From Cupriavidus taiwanensis (GTDB lineage Bacteria; Pseudomonadota; Gammaproteobacteria; Burkholderiales; Burkholderiaceae): a DNA stretch of 64,000 bases. The position numbers were made by a program, and so were the translations under genes. Of this stretch, positions 8,354 to 16,319 are shown one piece after another. Below the pieces are notes generated by a model. That model was not told the DNA's origin. It searched no databases and saw only the letters and a program-made list of their open reading frames with translations. The DNA is taken from the NCBI RefSeq assembly GCF_900250075.1, contig NZ_LT977070.1, forward strand, positions 310,001 to 374,000, written 5' to 3'. Each line of letters begins with the position of its first letter. Within the stretch, counting starts at the first letter, position 1.

Positions 8354-9124
8354 ATGAGCCTGAATGACCTTGTGACGCCTCTCGTCCGCCAGACCCTCAG
8401 CCGCGACGTCTACGCGCAGCTGCGCGAGCTGCTGGTCAGCGGCCAGATGATGCCGGGCGAGCAGATTTCCCTGCGCAACATCGCTGCCGCACTGGGCGTC
8501 AGCGTCATGCCGGTGCGCGAAGCGGTGCACCGGCTGGTCGCCGAACAGGCCCTCGAACTCACGCCCAACCGCGCGCTACGCGTGCCACGCATGAGCGTCA
8601 GCCAGTTCGAGGAAATCACCAAGATCCGGATCGAACTCGAAGGGCTCGCCACCGCGACCGCGGCCGAACGCATCACCGACGAGGAACTGAAGCAGGTGCA
8701 GACCCTGCACCGCCGCTTTGCCGAAGAGATGGCCAAGCGCAATCCCGACGGCGCCGATGTCATCGCCGCGAACCAGGCCTTTCACTTTGCCGTCTACGCG
8801 GCGGCGCGCATGCCGATCCTGCTGCAGATGATCGAGTCACAGTGGCTGCGCATCGGGCCGATCCTGAACCATGACCTGCGCTCGGGGTCGCGACGGGTGG
8901 AGGAACGCGTCGCGGTCAAGCATCACGACAAGCTGGTCGAGGCGCTGCGCAAGCATGACGGTGCGGCGGCTTGTGCGGCGCTGCGCGGGGATATCGAAAG
9001 TGCGGCGGTTTATATTGTCTCGGCGGGGGTGCTGGTGAATGCGGAGACGCCTGAGGGGACGGCCGCAGCGCCGATGGCTGTGAAACCCGGTACTAAGGCA
9101 GGGCGTGCCGGGGTGAAGGGCTGA
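8354..9124 (+). CDS. GntR family regulator (FCD domain)
   Basis: 256 residues from ATG 8354; an in-frame ATG at 8342 is possible. The winged helix (residues ~10-75) shows LRELLVSGQMMPGEQIS, LGVSVMPVREAVHRLVAEQAL and a recognition region typical of GntR. The C-terminal all-helical FCD domain holds the Asp/His metal or ligand residues (ANQAFHFAVYAAA, KHHDKLVEALRKHDG). It diverges from the SDR-BKACE-MFS unit with a palindrome between, so it most likely represses that unit and is released by the substrate or an intermediate. Confidence 0.88.
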   Translation: MSLNDLVTPLVRQTLSRDVYAQLRELLVSGQMMPGEQISLRNIAAALGVSVMPVREAVHRLVAEQALELTPNRALRVPRMSVSQFEEITKIRIELEGLATATAAERITDEELKQVQTLHRRFAEEMAKRNPDGADVIAANQAFHFAVYAAARMPILLQMIESQWLRIGPILNHDLRSGSRRVEERVAVKHHDKLVEALRKHDGAAACAALRGDIESAAVYIVSAGVLVNAETPEGTAAAPMAVKPGTKAGRAGVKG

Positions 9125-9428
9125 TCTGCGCCTGCTATGTCGTGTTGTCACACATATCAGCAAGCCTATAAAAATGGCCTGCATCAAAGGTCAGGCTGAT
9201 ATGTTTCGATGTTGCAGTGTCTTCGAGATTCCGTTGAAGTCATCCAACAAAATGTAAGGTTCGATACGGATTAGGAAGCGTCCTATATTCGCCCTAGAGT
9301 CCGCTTGTTACTTTCGCCCCAAACTTAGCGCGGCGAATAGCGCTACGGACGTCATGAAGTAACCGCTATGTCTCCGTAGTGACCAGGAACTGAGGCCGCG
9401 CCCATTCAGCAAGACGGGAGCGCGGACA
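9125..9428. other. Gap between GntR gene and exoprotein fragment
   Basis: No gene seen. It holds an inverted repeat at 9152-9204 and a visibly AT-richer sequence leading into the accessory island. GGGAG about nine bases before the GTG at 9429 is the probable ribosome-binding site of the exoprotein gene. Confidence 0.6.
9152..9204. repeat. Inverted repeat, 10-bp arms
   Basis: ACATATCAGC (9152-9161) and GCTGATATGT (9195-9204) are perfect complements separated by 33 bases. It could be a terminator for the GntR gene, a regulator site, or the edge of the inserted island; nothing in the sequence decides. Confidence 0.6.
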
Positions 9429-10691
9429 GTGGGTCAAGTACGGGCAAGTACGTATCAGAATGTGGCGCCAGGGCGCGCCATAGCCGCATGGCCCTGCATC
9501 ACGGCTGTGGGTCTCGCCGCCGTGTCAATGGCTGCCACCGCATTGGCTGCCGGTGTCGTCCCAGACGGCGGCACCGCCACCACAGCCACCACCGGCGTCA
9601 ATGGCCGCATCACCGTCGGCGTCGCTGATCCCATTGGCGGTGTCTCGGCCAATACCTACCGCGAATTCAATGTCCCTCGCGCCGGGGTCGACCTGGACAA
9701 CAACGCGGCGCGTGCCCGCACCATCCTGAACCAGGTCACAAGCACCAACCCATCGCTGTTGGAGGGACCGCTCTCTGTACTGGGGGCGCGTGCGAACGTC
9801 CTGATCAGCAATCCGAACGGCGTCAGCGTCAATGGCCTTGTGGTGCGGAACGTCGGCAATCTCGCCCTTGCTACCGGTCAGGTCAGCTTCAACGATTTCA
9901 CCACCGCCAATGGCCAGTTGCAGCGCAACCTGGTGCTCAGCACCAGCGAGGGTGCGATCGACATCGGGGCGGAAGGCCTGTCCGGCACGTTGCTGAATCT
10001 GGAACTGGTCGCCAGGCACATCCGCGTGGGCGGCACGGTGGAGAACCTGTACGGCGATCCGAACGCACGCGTGCGAGTCGTCGCCGGTGCAAGCCGGGCT
10101 GAGATCGACACCAGCTTCTCTCCTACCGACAACCTCACGCCGTGGATCGACTATTCGGCACCTGCCATCAATCCTGGTGGAGGTATCGCGCTCGACATCA
10201 CCGGTGCGGGCAGCCTCTCTTCCGGCCGGATCGAGATGATGGTGACCGACCAGGGCGCGGGCGTGCGCCACGCCGGTTCCGCCTTTGCGACCGCAGGAGA
10301 CTTTCTGGTCTCCGGGACCGGGGACCTGCAGTTGGCTTCCGGACGTATCAAGGCGAAACAGGATGTGCTGATCGGCAGCGGCGGCCTAACTGGCGCCGGC
10401 GATATCAGCGCTGGCCGTCATCTGCAGATTGATTCGGACCGGGTCAAGCTTGCCGGAAGCATTGCGGCGGGCACGGGCACGGCTGGGGACCTGGTAATCG
10501 GGTCCGCGGGCCAGGTGCATGGCCAGCCGCTGCAGTTTACGGATACGACGCTCACCGCCAGCGGTGGCGTTGGTCTCTTCGATGCCGGCACAGGTATTGG
10601 CCTTAGCGGTGTCCGGGCAAGCGCAGGAGGCAATGTCCTGATCAAGGCTCCGAGGCTGACAACGGCAGCGGGCATTGCAACCCACGGATGA
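9429..10691 (+). CDS. Truncated two-partner-secretion exoprotein (FhaB/CdiA N-terminal region)
   Basis: 420 residues from GTG 9429. A long signal region (hydrophobic to ATALAAG, residues ~25-41) is followed by a TPS secretion domain: RITVGVADPIGGVSANTYREF, ARTILNQVTS and the hallmark VLISNPNGVSVNG, then the start of a beta-helix. Members of this family are normally thousands of residues long and carry a C-terminal toxin or adhesin. Here the frame ends after the first haemagglutinin-type repeats. No TpsB/CdiB transporter is nearby. The stop is three bases before the first lipoprotein gene. Probably a remnant of a deleted fhaB/cdiA gene, though a short secreted product cannot be excluded. Confidence 0.8.
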   Translation: MGQVRASTYQNVAPGRAIAAWPCITAVGLAAVSMAATALAAGVVPDGGTATTATTGVNGRITVGVADPIGGVSANTYREFNVPRAGVDLDNNAARARTILNQVTSTNPSLLEGPLSVLGARANVLISNPNGVSVNGLVVRNVGNLALATGQVSFNDFTTANGQLQRNLVLSTSEGAIDIGAEGLSGTLLNLELVARHIRVGGTVENLYGDPNARVRVVAGASRAEIDTSFSPTDNLTPWIDYSAPAINPGGGIALDITGAGSLSSGRIEMMVTDQGAGVRHAGSAFATAGDFLVSGTGDLQLASGRIKAKQDVLIGSGGLTGAGDISAGRHLQIDSDRVKLAGSIAAGTGTAGDLVIGSAGQVHGQPLQFTDTTLTASGGVGLFDAGTGIGLSGVRASAGGNVLIKAPRLTTAAGIATHG

Positions 10692-10694
10692 AAA

Positions 10695-11336
10695 ATGACG
10701 GCAGCTAAGTTATGTGTCGGGATGATGACTCTTGGTTGTGTCGCTTGTCTTCATTCGCCGCCGAATTACCCCGGTGCCGGAGGCAATAATCTCGATCCGG
10801 CTCAGTATGTAGCGGCAGAGTGCCCGAATTTGAGTGGGCGTTACCAAGGCGTTGGTGAGCTCGTAGAGGGGGATGCATCAGCGCAACAAGCAGCGCGGAC
10901 ATGGAGAATTTCAAACGTATTTCCCTTTCGGGACAATAATCAAGCGCAGGAGGTGCTGGCGGCGTCCCGATCGAGCGATGGCCGGTACGCCGCCCCTGCT
11001 TACACACTCGTGACCATGGCAACCCGTATTGCGAAGCTCAATTTACATTTTGAGAACGGGAAATCGATTGAGTATCTTTCCTCCTTTGAAGACAAGGGGA
11101 GATTCGTGTGTACTGGTCCATATGGAGTAATTTCTTGGGGAGGGGCGAGCGAAGGTGGGCGATCTGAGTACGGGCCGAATCGCTCCGACTCTGTTGTCAC
11201 GCTTTATCTGGATCCTTCTGGAAACCTCATTCTTGAACGGGGCATGCAGGTCCATATGCGCCTACGGCTAGGATTGATTCCTACGGGAACAGCCAAGTAC
11301 TTCGCCATCTATCGATTTAAACGGCTACCGGATTGA
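10695..11336 (+). CDS. Paralogous island lipoprotein, copy 1
   Basis: 213 residues; the start lies three bases after the exoprotein stop, so translation is probably coupled. A short signal peptide ends in GCVAC-LHSPP, with the lipidated cysteine at 18. The mature protein starts with HSPPNYPGAGGNNLDP and has the blocks GELVEGDASAQ, VFPF, FVCTGPYG, WGGASEGGRSEYGPN and the end YRFKRLPD, all shared with the two following genes. I do not recognise a family. A predicted outer-membrane or periplasmic lipoprotein in a contact-dependent-inhibition-like setting could be an immunity or accessory protein. The gene is AT-richer than the chromosome core. Confidence 0.8.
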   Translation: MTAAKLCVGMMTLGCVACLHSPPNYPGAGGNNLDPAQYVAAECPNLSGRYQGVGELVEGDASAQQAARTWRISNVFPFRDNNQAQEVLAASRSSDGRYAAPAYTLVTMATRIAKLNLHFENGKSIEYLSSFEDKGRFVCTGPYGVISWGGASEGGRSEYGPNRSDSVVTLYLDPSGNLILERGMQVHMRLRLGLIPTGTAKYFAIYRFKRLPD

Positions 11337-11573
11337 GGGTGCCGCTTGTGCCCTTGCTGCACGTCCCTGAGCGACGTAATTTGGACTGCCGATAGCTGGG
11401 TATCGGGTATAGGTTTTCACCGCCCGTTTTTCGGGGGATGGTTGAAGCCGAGCCCACTATTCGAAGGATGGCAAATGAATCGAACAGGCGCGTCGCAACA
11501 TTGTCAATTCAATATGGTATCGGTATCGACTGATTGGCTTTCCGTAACCTGAGCCGGAAGCTAAAGGTACTAA

Positions 11574-12215
11574 ATGAGTCGAGTGAAATTCGTCGTTCTC
11601 CTGTTGGTCAGCGCCTGTTCGGGGTGCTTCCACTCTCCCCCCAACTATCCCGGTGGGGGTGGAGAGAACATCGACCCTTCTTACTATGTTGATGCAGCAT
11701 GCCCCGAATTGACTTGTCAATATGATGGGAGAGGAGAACTACTGGACGGTGATGCGACTGCGCAAGGCTGGGCGAGAACTCGGCGCTTAGACAATGTATT
11801 CCCATTTGTGCGTACCGAAGAGGTGTCTGCAATCGACGAGGCTTCTAGGTCTGATGCGGGGCACTTCCAATACCCAAAATACGGACAAGTTTCACGGATC
11901 AGTGAGCGCATTTTTCGAAGTAGGTTCACGTACCCCAATGGAAAAGCTGCAGTTCAACGGTTCTTCTTTGAGGACAAGAACCGCTTCGTTTGCACCGGAG
12001 CTGAGGGGAAAATAGCCTGGGGTGGGTCGAGCAAGGGTGGTCGTTCCGAGTTCGGACCAAATACGTCCGATTCAATGGCTGTGCTTTACATCGATGATCA
12101 TGGCGACCTCATCTATGAGAAGTCCACGCAGATTCACACGAATATGTTGTTTGGTGCCATTCCTACTGGAACGGTAAAGCACTTTGCCAAGTATCGATTC
12201 AAGCGGATTCGATAA
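11574..12215 (+). CDS. Paralogous island lipoprotein, copy 2
   Basis: 213 residues, the same length as copies 1 and 3. AAAGGT precedes the ATG by about seven bases. The signal peptide ends ACSGC-FHSPP, then NYPGGGGENIDPSYY, GELLDGDATAQGWARTRR, FEDKNRFVCTG, WGGSSKGGRSEFGPN and YRFKRIR. It is closer to copy 3 than to copy 1 in the GDATAQGWA block. A 237-base gap separates it from copy 1, in which I see no gene beyond a short doubtful frame at 11346-11552. Function unknown; see copy 1 for the context argument. Confidence 0.8.
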   Translation: MSRVKFVVLLLVSACSGCFHSPPNYPGGGGENIDPSYYVDAACPELTCQYDGRGELLDGDATAQGWARTRRLDNVFPFVRTEEVSAIDEASRSDAGHFQYPKYGQVSRISERIFRSRFTYPNGKAAVQRFFFEDKNRFVCTGAEGKIAWGGSSKGGRSEFGPNTSDSMAVLYIDDHGDLIYEKSTQIHTNMLFGAIPTGTVKHFAKYRFKRIR

Positions 12216-12345
12216 AGGCGGCTTAAACCAAAAGGGTGTTAAAGCGCCAGATAGCAGCGTGTCTGCTGCGTGTTTGGCCTTGCTTAGTCAGTAGGGATAG
12301 ATTGTTCTGCTTTCCACAACTGGACCACCACTCTAAAGAAGCTGA

Positions 12346-12987
12346 ATGAATGGATTGATAATCAGTGCAGTGGTTCCCTTGATGTGTTGGGGGTGCCTTC
12401 ATTCGCCGCCAAATTACCCCGGCGCCGGCGGTAACAATATTGATCCGGCCGACTACGCTAGCGTTGCTTGCCCCGACCTGAGTGGCAAGTATGAGGGCAG
12501 AGGCGAACTCTTGGATGGGGACGCCACGGCTCAAGGATGGGCCAAGACTAGGCGCATCGACTATGTCTTTCCATTTGCCAGTAATGCAGAGGCGATGAAA
12601 TTTATGAGCGCTGCAAGATCTGATGCAGGCCGCACCTCGTATCCGACATACGGAGAAGTGACGAGGATCGCCGAGCGGATATTCCAAGTCAGCGTGAACT
12701 ATGAGAATGGAAAAAGCGCATCACGCACGCTATTGTTCGAAGACAAAAACAGATTCGTATGTACTGGTTCCCATGGGAAGATCATATGGGGAGGCGCTAG
12801 CGAAGGTGGCAGATCCGAATTCGGACCGAACACCACGGATTCGATGGCGATGCTCTACCTCGATGACCAAGGAAATCTGGTTTCGGAAGATTCGATGCAG
12901 GTTCACATGAGCCTGCGGCTTGGTGGAATTCCAACTGGCACGGCCAAGCACTTTTCAAAATATCGATTCAAACGGTTACCTGAGTGA
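12346..12987 (+). CDS. Paralogous island lipoprotein, copy 3
   Basis: 213 residues. The signal peptide is short and ends MCWGC-LHSPP; the mature start NYPGAGGNNIDPADY is almost that of copy 1, while GELLDGDATAQGWAKTRRI follows copy 2, so the three look like tandem duplicates that have diverged or exchanged segments. Other shared blocks are FEDKNRFVCTG, WGGASEGGRSEFGPN, DSMAMLYLDDQGN and YRFKRLPE. The stop codon overlaps the GTG start of the next lipoprotein, showing co-translation with it. Function unknown. Confidence 0.8.
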   Translation: MNGLIISAVVPLMCWGCLHSPPNYPGAGGNNIDPADYASVACPDLSGKYEGRGELLDGDATAQGWAKTRRIDYVFPFASNAEAMKFMSAARSDAGRTSYPTYGEVTRIAERIFQVSVNYENGKSASRTLLFEDKNRFVCTGSHGKIIWGGASEGGRSEFGPNTTDSMAMLYLDDQGNLVSEDSMQVHMSLRLGGIPTGTAKHFSKYRFKRLPE

Positions 12988-13394
12988 AATCGTCATTTCC
13001 ACACCACATTCGGCAATATGGACTTGCTGCTGGATGCTGCCTGGCGCTTGCTGCCTGTGCCCCGATGATTGCAACGGCCCCATCGGCTATCGAGGTCACC
13101 CAACCAAGCGCGGCCGCCCGACGCATCCAGATCCTGACCGCTACAACCATCAAACTTGACACTGGCTATTCCCGCACGCTGCCTGAAAAGTCAGTCTGGT
13201 CGAAAGCTGGCCGCGTTCCGCAGGGCGATGTCTTCCGGCCTGTCGGCACCATCTTCACCATCGAAGGCCGCCAGGTACACGAAGCCTACCTGGTCATCCA
13301 TAACCAGACCCTGGTGGGCTTCTATTTGCCCGGGGAACACAACTATTCCCCGCTATCCACCGCAGTACCTTTGAACTTGGGAGAATCAGAATGA
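12984..13394 (+). CDS. Small lipoprotein in the island operon
   Basis: 136 residues, GTG start overlapping the stop of lipoprotein copy 3 (GTGA). The N-terminus is basic and followed by a hydrophobic stretch ending LALAAC, a standard lipobox with Cys25. The rest is about 110 polar residues with a central RTLPEKSVWSKAGRVPQGDVF and a C-terminal VIHNQTLVGFYLPGEHNYSPL. No family recognised. Overlaps at both ends (GTGA upstream, ATGA downstream) place it in one transcript with copy 3 and the DUF2846 protein. Confidence 0.75.
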   Translation: MKSSFPHHIRQYGLAAGCCLALAACAPMIATAPSAIEVTQPSAAARRIQILTATTIKLDTGYSRTLPEKSVWSKAGRVPQGDVFRPVGTIFTIEGRQVHEAYLVIHNQTLVGFYLPGEHNYSPLSTAVPLNLGESE

Positions 13395-13849
13395 AACGGG
13401 TCGCACGCATGCTGATCGCTGGACTTGCAGTGTCGTCACTGCTGGCTGGATGCGCTTCGGGTGTAAAACACGCCGACATGGAGGCGTCGATCCCGACGCT
13501 GAAGCAGGGTGACGGCCGGGTGTACTTTCTGCGCTCGGCATCAATGTTCGGCGCGGCGATTCAACCGGATCTTCGTCTAAACAATGAGGTGGTCGGCGAG
13601 TCGAAGCCCGGCGGTTTCTTCTTTGTGGATCGCCCCGCCGGCAAGTACGTGGCGTCGGCTTCGACCGAAACCGAAAAGACGCTGAGCTTCGTCCTTGACG
13701 CCGGCGAGACGAAGTACGTGCGCAGTTCACCGTCGATGGGCTTGATGGTGGGCCGCGTCGTGCTGGAACTGGAGACGCCTGAGAAGGCCAAGGCAGATCT
13801 CGCATCGCTGAGCTACACCGGCGACGTAGTCAAGGCGCCGGCGAAGTAA
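13391..13849 (+). CDS. DUF2846-like lipoprotein
   Basis: 152 residues; its ATG overlaps the previous stop (ATGA). The signal peptide ends LLAGC with Cys21. The body resembles DUF2846 proteins: GRVYFLRSASMFGAA, DLRLNNEVVGESKPGGFFFVDRPAGKY and LDAGETKYVR, a small beta-rich periplasmic domain often found in lipoproteins of unknown function. It is the last gene of the island; a GC-rich hairpin follows 11 bases after the stop, and codon use is more like the chromosome core than in the three paralogues. Confidence 0.75.
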   Translation: MKRVARMLIAGLAVSSLLAGCASGVKHADMEASIPTLKQGDGRVYFLRSASMFGAAIQPDLRLNNEVVGESKPGGFFFVDRPAGKYVASASTETEKTLSFVLDAGETKYVRSSPSMGLMVGRVVLELETPEKAKADLASLSYTGDVVKAPAK

Positions 13850-13860
13850 GCGGCGCGGCC

Positions 13861-13886
13861 GCTCCCCAGGGTCTCCGTCGGGGAGC
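13861..13886 (+). terminator. Hairpin after the island operon
   Basis: GCTCCCC (13861-13867) pairs with GGGGAGC (13880-13886) across a 12-base loop. No T-run follows, so this is a weak or Rho-assisted terminator at best. Confidence 0.4.
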
Positions 13887-13960
13887 GTGGGAGGTAAGCG
13901 CTTGTGTCAGCGCGGAGCGGCGATATTGGTCGAGGGGCTTCGGATTCTCTCGATTTCGCC

Positions 13961-14359
13961 TCACGTCAAACAAGCCGCATTCACCACGCCCACCGACAAC
14001 GAAATCACCCCCATCACCGCCCCCACCCCGCGGTTATCACTTGAGATCGCCTCACTGACACCCCCCAGCGCCCGCGCCGCCACCAGGTAAGCCAGCACCT
14101 GCACCGCAAACGCCCCAAACGCCCACAGCAAGAACATCGCAAACGTAGCGTTGTGCTGAATGCTCGACGACAACGTCAGCGAGAACCCCAGCACCGCTCC
14201 ACCCAGTGACAACGCTGCCGCGATATTGCCCTCGCGGATCAGCGTGAATTCCCGATGCGGCGTGACGCGCGTATAGACCAGCAGGAACAGCCCCAGCATG
14301 GCAAAGCCGGTGACGATGTAGATCAGGTAGGCAAGCGCCGGATGCATGGTATTGACCAT
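13961..14359 (-). CDS. DUF350 membrane protein (YjfL-like)
   Basis: 132 residues from ATG 14359 (MVNTMHPALAY); four hydrophobic helices typical of DUF350, with TLIREGNIAAALSLGGAVLGFSL and AYLVAARALGGVSEAI as family marks. It is the last gene after homospermidine synthase, the ATP-grasp ligase and YgiB; in Escherichia coli yjfL, yjfM and yjfC have the same DUF350, DUF1190 and ligase content. DUF350 proteins are thought to be small membrane transport or channel-like subunits, but the activity is unproven. A broken partial copy lies at 4723-4876. Confidence 0.85.
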   Translation of the reverse strand: MVNTMHPALAYLIYIVTGFAMLGLFLLVYTRVTPHREFTLIREGNIAAALSLGGAVLGFSLTLSSSIQHNATFAMFLLWAFGAFAVQVLAYLVAARALGGVSEAISSDNRGVGAVMGVISLSVGVVNAACLT

Positions 14360-14417
14360 TGGATGGACTCGTTGTCGGTTGTCAGGGGGATGCGGGATGG
14401 CGTTTGGCGCGGGCACT

Positions 14418-15140
14418 TCAGCCGCCGCCGGAGCGGCCGGAGCTGCCGAAGCGGCTGGTGAAGCCGCCGCGCGATACCACCGGTGCGCGCGATACGGCCG
14501 CGGAGCGCATGGTCAGGCCCATGGAGCGCCCGCCGCCGAGTGAGCTGCGGCGTACGGTGGCTTCTTCCACCATGGCGGCGCGCGGGGTGGCGTTGGTGAA
14601 GGATTGCGTGGGCGTGCCGTTGCGGTCGTAGACCTGCATCGGGCGCAGCGGGCCCGACGTCATATCGCGCTGGGTCTGGCTGCCGTTGGGGTGGTAGACG
14701 GTGCCGCTGGCTGTGTAGTACGGGCCGTACCAGCGTGCGTAGTACGCGCTGCTGCTGTGCGTGGTGCCTGAGCCGGCGGCTTCGCTGGCGGGGGCGTTGA
14801 GGCTGGAACTGTAGATGGTGCTGGGGTCGTCGATCGGCACACTTTCGCAGTCGTTGGGCGTGTTCCAGTCGGCCTCGCAGTCTTCCAGCGTGGCGTAACT
14901 GGCGCGGCGCACGGTGATGCCCGGATCATCATCGGCGTCGTCGCTGCAGGAGCCGAGCACGGCCACGCCGGCGACCACGGCGCAGGCGCCGACGATCCAC
15001 AGCGCGGGCGAGCCGCCCTGCTTTTTCTGTTCGGCCTGGTAGGCGGCGATGCGCGGCGACGGGCCGCCGGAGCCGCCCCTTCCGGGCATGTATGGGCTGC
15101 CGTACTTGGAGCGCTTGGTGCCCTTCTTCTTGTTGGCCAT
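14418..15140 (-). CDS. ygiB: YgiB/YjfM family protein (DUF1190)
   Basis: 240 residues. A basic, Gly/Pro-rich N-terminus of ~45 residues precedes a hydrophobic segment ending LGSC (Cys65), which could be a lipobox or a plain membrane anchor. Then come the DUF1190 features: SYATLEDCEADW, DCESVP, ARWYGPYY and a Ser/Gly-rich C-terminus (GGFTSRFGSSGRSGGG). It begins four bases beyond the stop of the ATP-grasp ligase and is followed by DUF350, the arrangement seen for ygiB-ygiC and yjfM-yjfC in enterobacteria. The molecular role is unknown; an envelope partner of the ligase is likely. Confidence 0.8.
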   Translation of the reverse strand: MANKKKGTKRSKYGSPYMPGRGGSGGPSPRIAAYQAEQKKQGGSPALWIVGACAVVAGVAVLGSCSDDADDDPGITVRRASYATLEDCEADWNTPNDCESVPIDDPSTIYSSSLNAPASEAAGSGTTHSSSAYYARWYGPYYTASGTVYHPNGSQTQRDMTSGPLRPMQVYDRNGTPTQSFTNATPRAAMVEEATVRRSSLGGGRSMGLTMRSAAVSRAPVVSRGGFTSRFGSSGRSGGG

Positions 15141-15143
15141 GGC

Positions 15144-16319
15144 TTACGCGTGGGTGAAGTAATGGGGGACGAAGAAGCTGGTGTTCTTGGCGATGGGCCC
15201 GGATTCTTCGCGCACGCACAGGCCGCTGGGCACGTCGTCGACGATCCAGACGCCCAGCGTGGTGTAGCGCCCGTCAAAGCGCCGCGCCGGTTCGTAGGCC
15301 TGGTAGATGAAGCCTTCTTCGCCATACTCGCCGGGGTTGTGGACGCGCTCGCCCTCGGGGGTGAGCAGCGTCACGCTTTCGCCTTCGCGTGACAGGAAGG
15401 GCTTTTTCGCGTGCGGCTTGCCGGCGAAGTGGCCGGGGTCGAAGCTGGCTTCGATCAGGTTGGGATGTCCCGGGAACAGGTCCCACAGGATCGGCAGGAT
15501 GGCCTTGTTGGACAGCACCGCCTTCCACGGCGGCTCGACCCAGCGCACGGGGCTGTGCGCGAGCTGGTCGCGGTAGTCGGAGGTGGCCATCCATTCCCAC
15601 GGGTAGAGCTTGAACACGACTTCCATCGGCACGTTGTCGGCATCGTAGAAGTTGCCGCGGCCGTCGGTGCCGATCTCCTGCAGGTCGACCAGCTTGACCG
15701 CCCAGCCGGCCTGCAGCGCGGTGTCCATCAGGTACTCGGCATTGCAGACGTCTTCCTGGCTGTCGAACATGCACGCAAGGTGCAGCAGGCTGGCGTTGCG
15801 GTAGTGGTTGCGCAGCCATTGCCAGCGCGCCACCAGTGCGTCGTGCAGGCTGTTGAACTGGTCGGCCTGCGGCTGCACGGCGTCTTTCCAGTACCACTGC
15901 GCGACGGCGGATTCGATCAGCGATGTCGGGGTGTCGGCGTTGAACTCGTACAGCCTGGGCACGCCGTGCGGGTCCAGCGTCATGTCGAAGCGGCCGAACA
16001 GCGTGGGCTCGTCGCGGTCCCACGAGGTGCGGATCAGTTGCGCGAAGTCCGCGTCGATCGCCAGGCGCGCGAACAGGTCGTGGTCGATCACATGCTGCAC
16101 GGCTTCCAGGCAGCGCTGGTTCAGGTCGTACGCGGCGGCATAGAGCGTTTCCACCTCCTGCTTGCTGAAGGCGTAGGCGGCGTCTTCGCGCCAGTAGAAG
16201 AAGGTGTTGTCATCGACTTCGCGCGGGACGTTGAACTCGTCCAGCGAATGGAAGTGGAAGCCCACCTTCTCGAGTTCGCGCGGCCAGTTGCGGCGAGGGG
16301 TTTGCGGGATGCGTTGCAT
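15144..16319 (-). CDS. ygiC: Glutathionylspermidine synthase-like ATP-grasp ligase (YgiC/YjfC)
   Basis: 391 residues from ATG 16319, which shares one base with the stop of the upstream homospermidine synthase gene (TGATG), so the two are translationally coupled. The protein matches the synthetase half of glutathionylspermidine synthase: FYWREDAAYAF, LYEFNADTPTSLIE, SNKAILPILWDLFPGHPNL, KKPFLSREG, GEEGFIYQAYEP and the C-terminal GLCVREE. The amidase half of the E. coli Gss enzyme is absent. Such free-standing proteins are predicted to join a peptide or amino acid to an amine; the substrate is not known. The polyamine gene next to it suggests a homospermidine-type acceptor. Confidence 0.88.
   Translation of the reverse strand: MQRIPQTPRRNWPRELEKVGFHFHSLDEFNVPREVDDNTFFYWREDAAYAFSKQEVETLYAAAYDLNQRCLEAVQHVIDHDLFARLAIDADFAQLIRTSWDRDEPTLFGRFDMTLDPHGVPRLYEFNADTPTSLIESAVAQWYWKDAVQPQADQFNSLHDALVARWQWLRNHYRNASLLHLACMFDSQEDVCNAEYLMDTALQAGWAVKLVDLQEIGTDGRGNFYDADNVPMEVVFKLYPWEWMATSDYRDQLAHSPVRWVEPPWKAVLSNKAILPILWDLFPGHPNLIEASFDPGHFAGKPHAKKPFLSREGESVTLLTPEGERVHNPGEYGEEGFIYQAYEPARRFDGRYTTLGVWIVDDVPSGLCVREESGPIAKNTSFFVPHYFTHA

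Noticed and set aside
11346..11552. A 68-codon frame between lipoprotein copies 1 and 2
   Set aside because: No ribosome-binding site, no homology to its neighbours and an unlikely Trp/Ser/Cys-rich composition; probably chance in the AT-richer gap.
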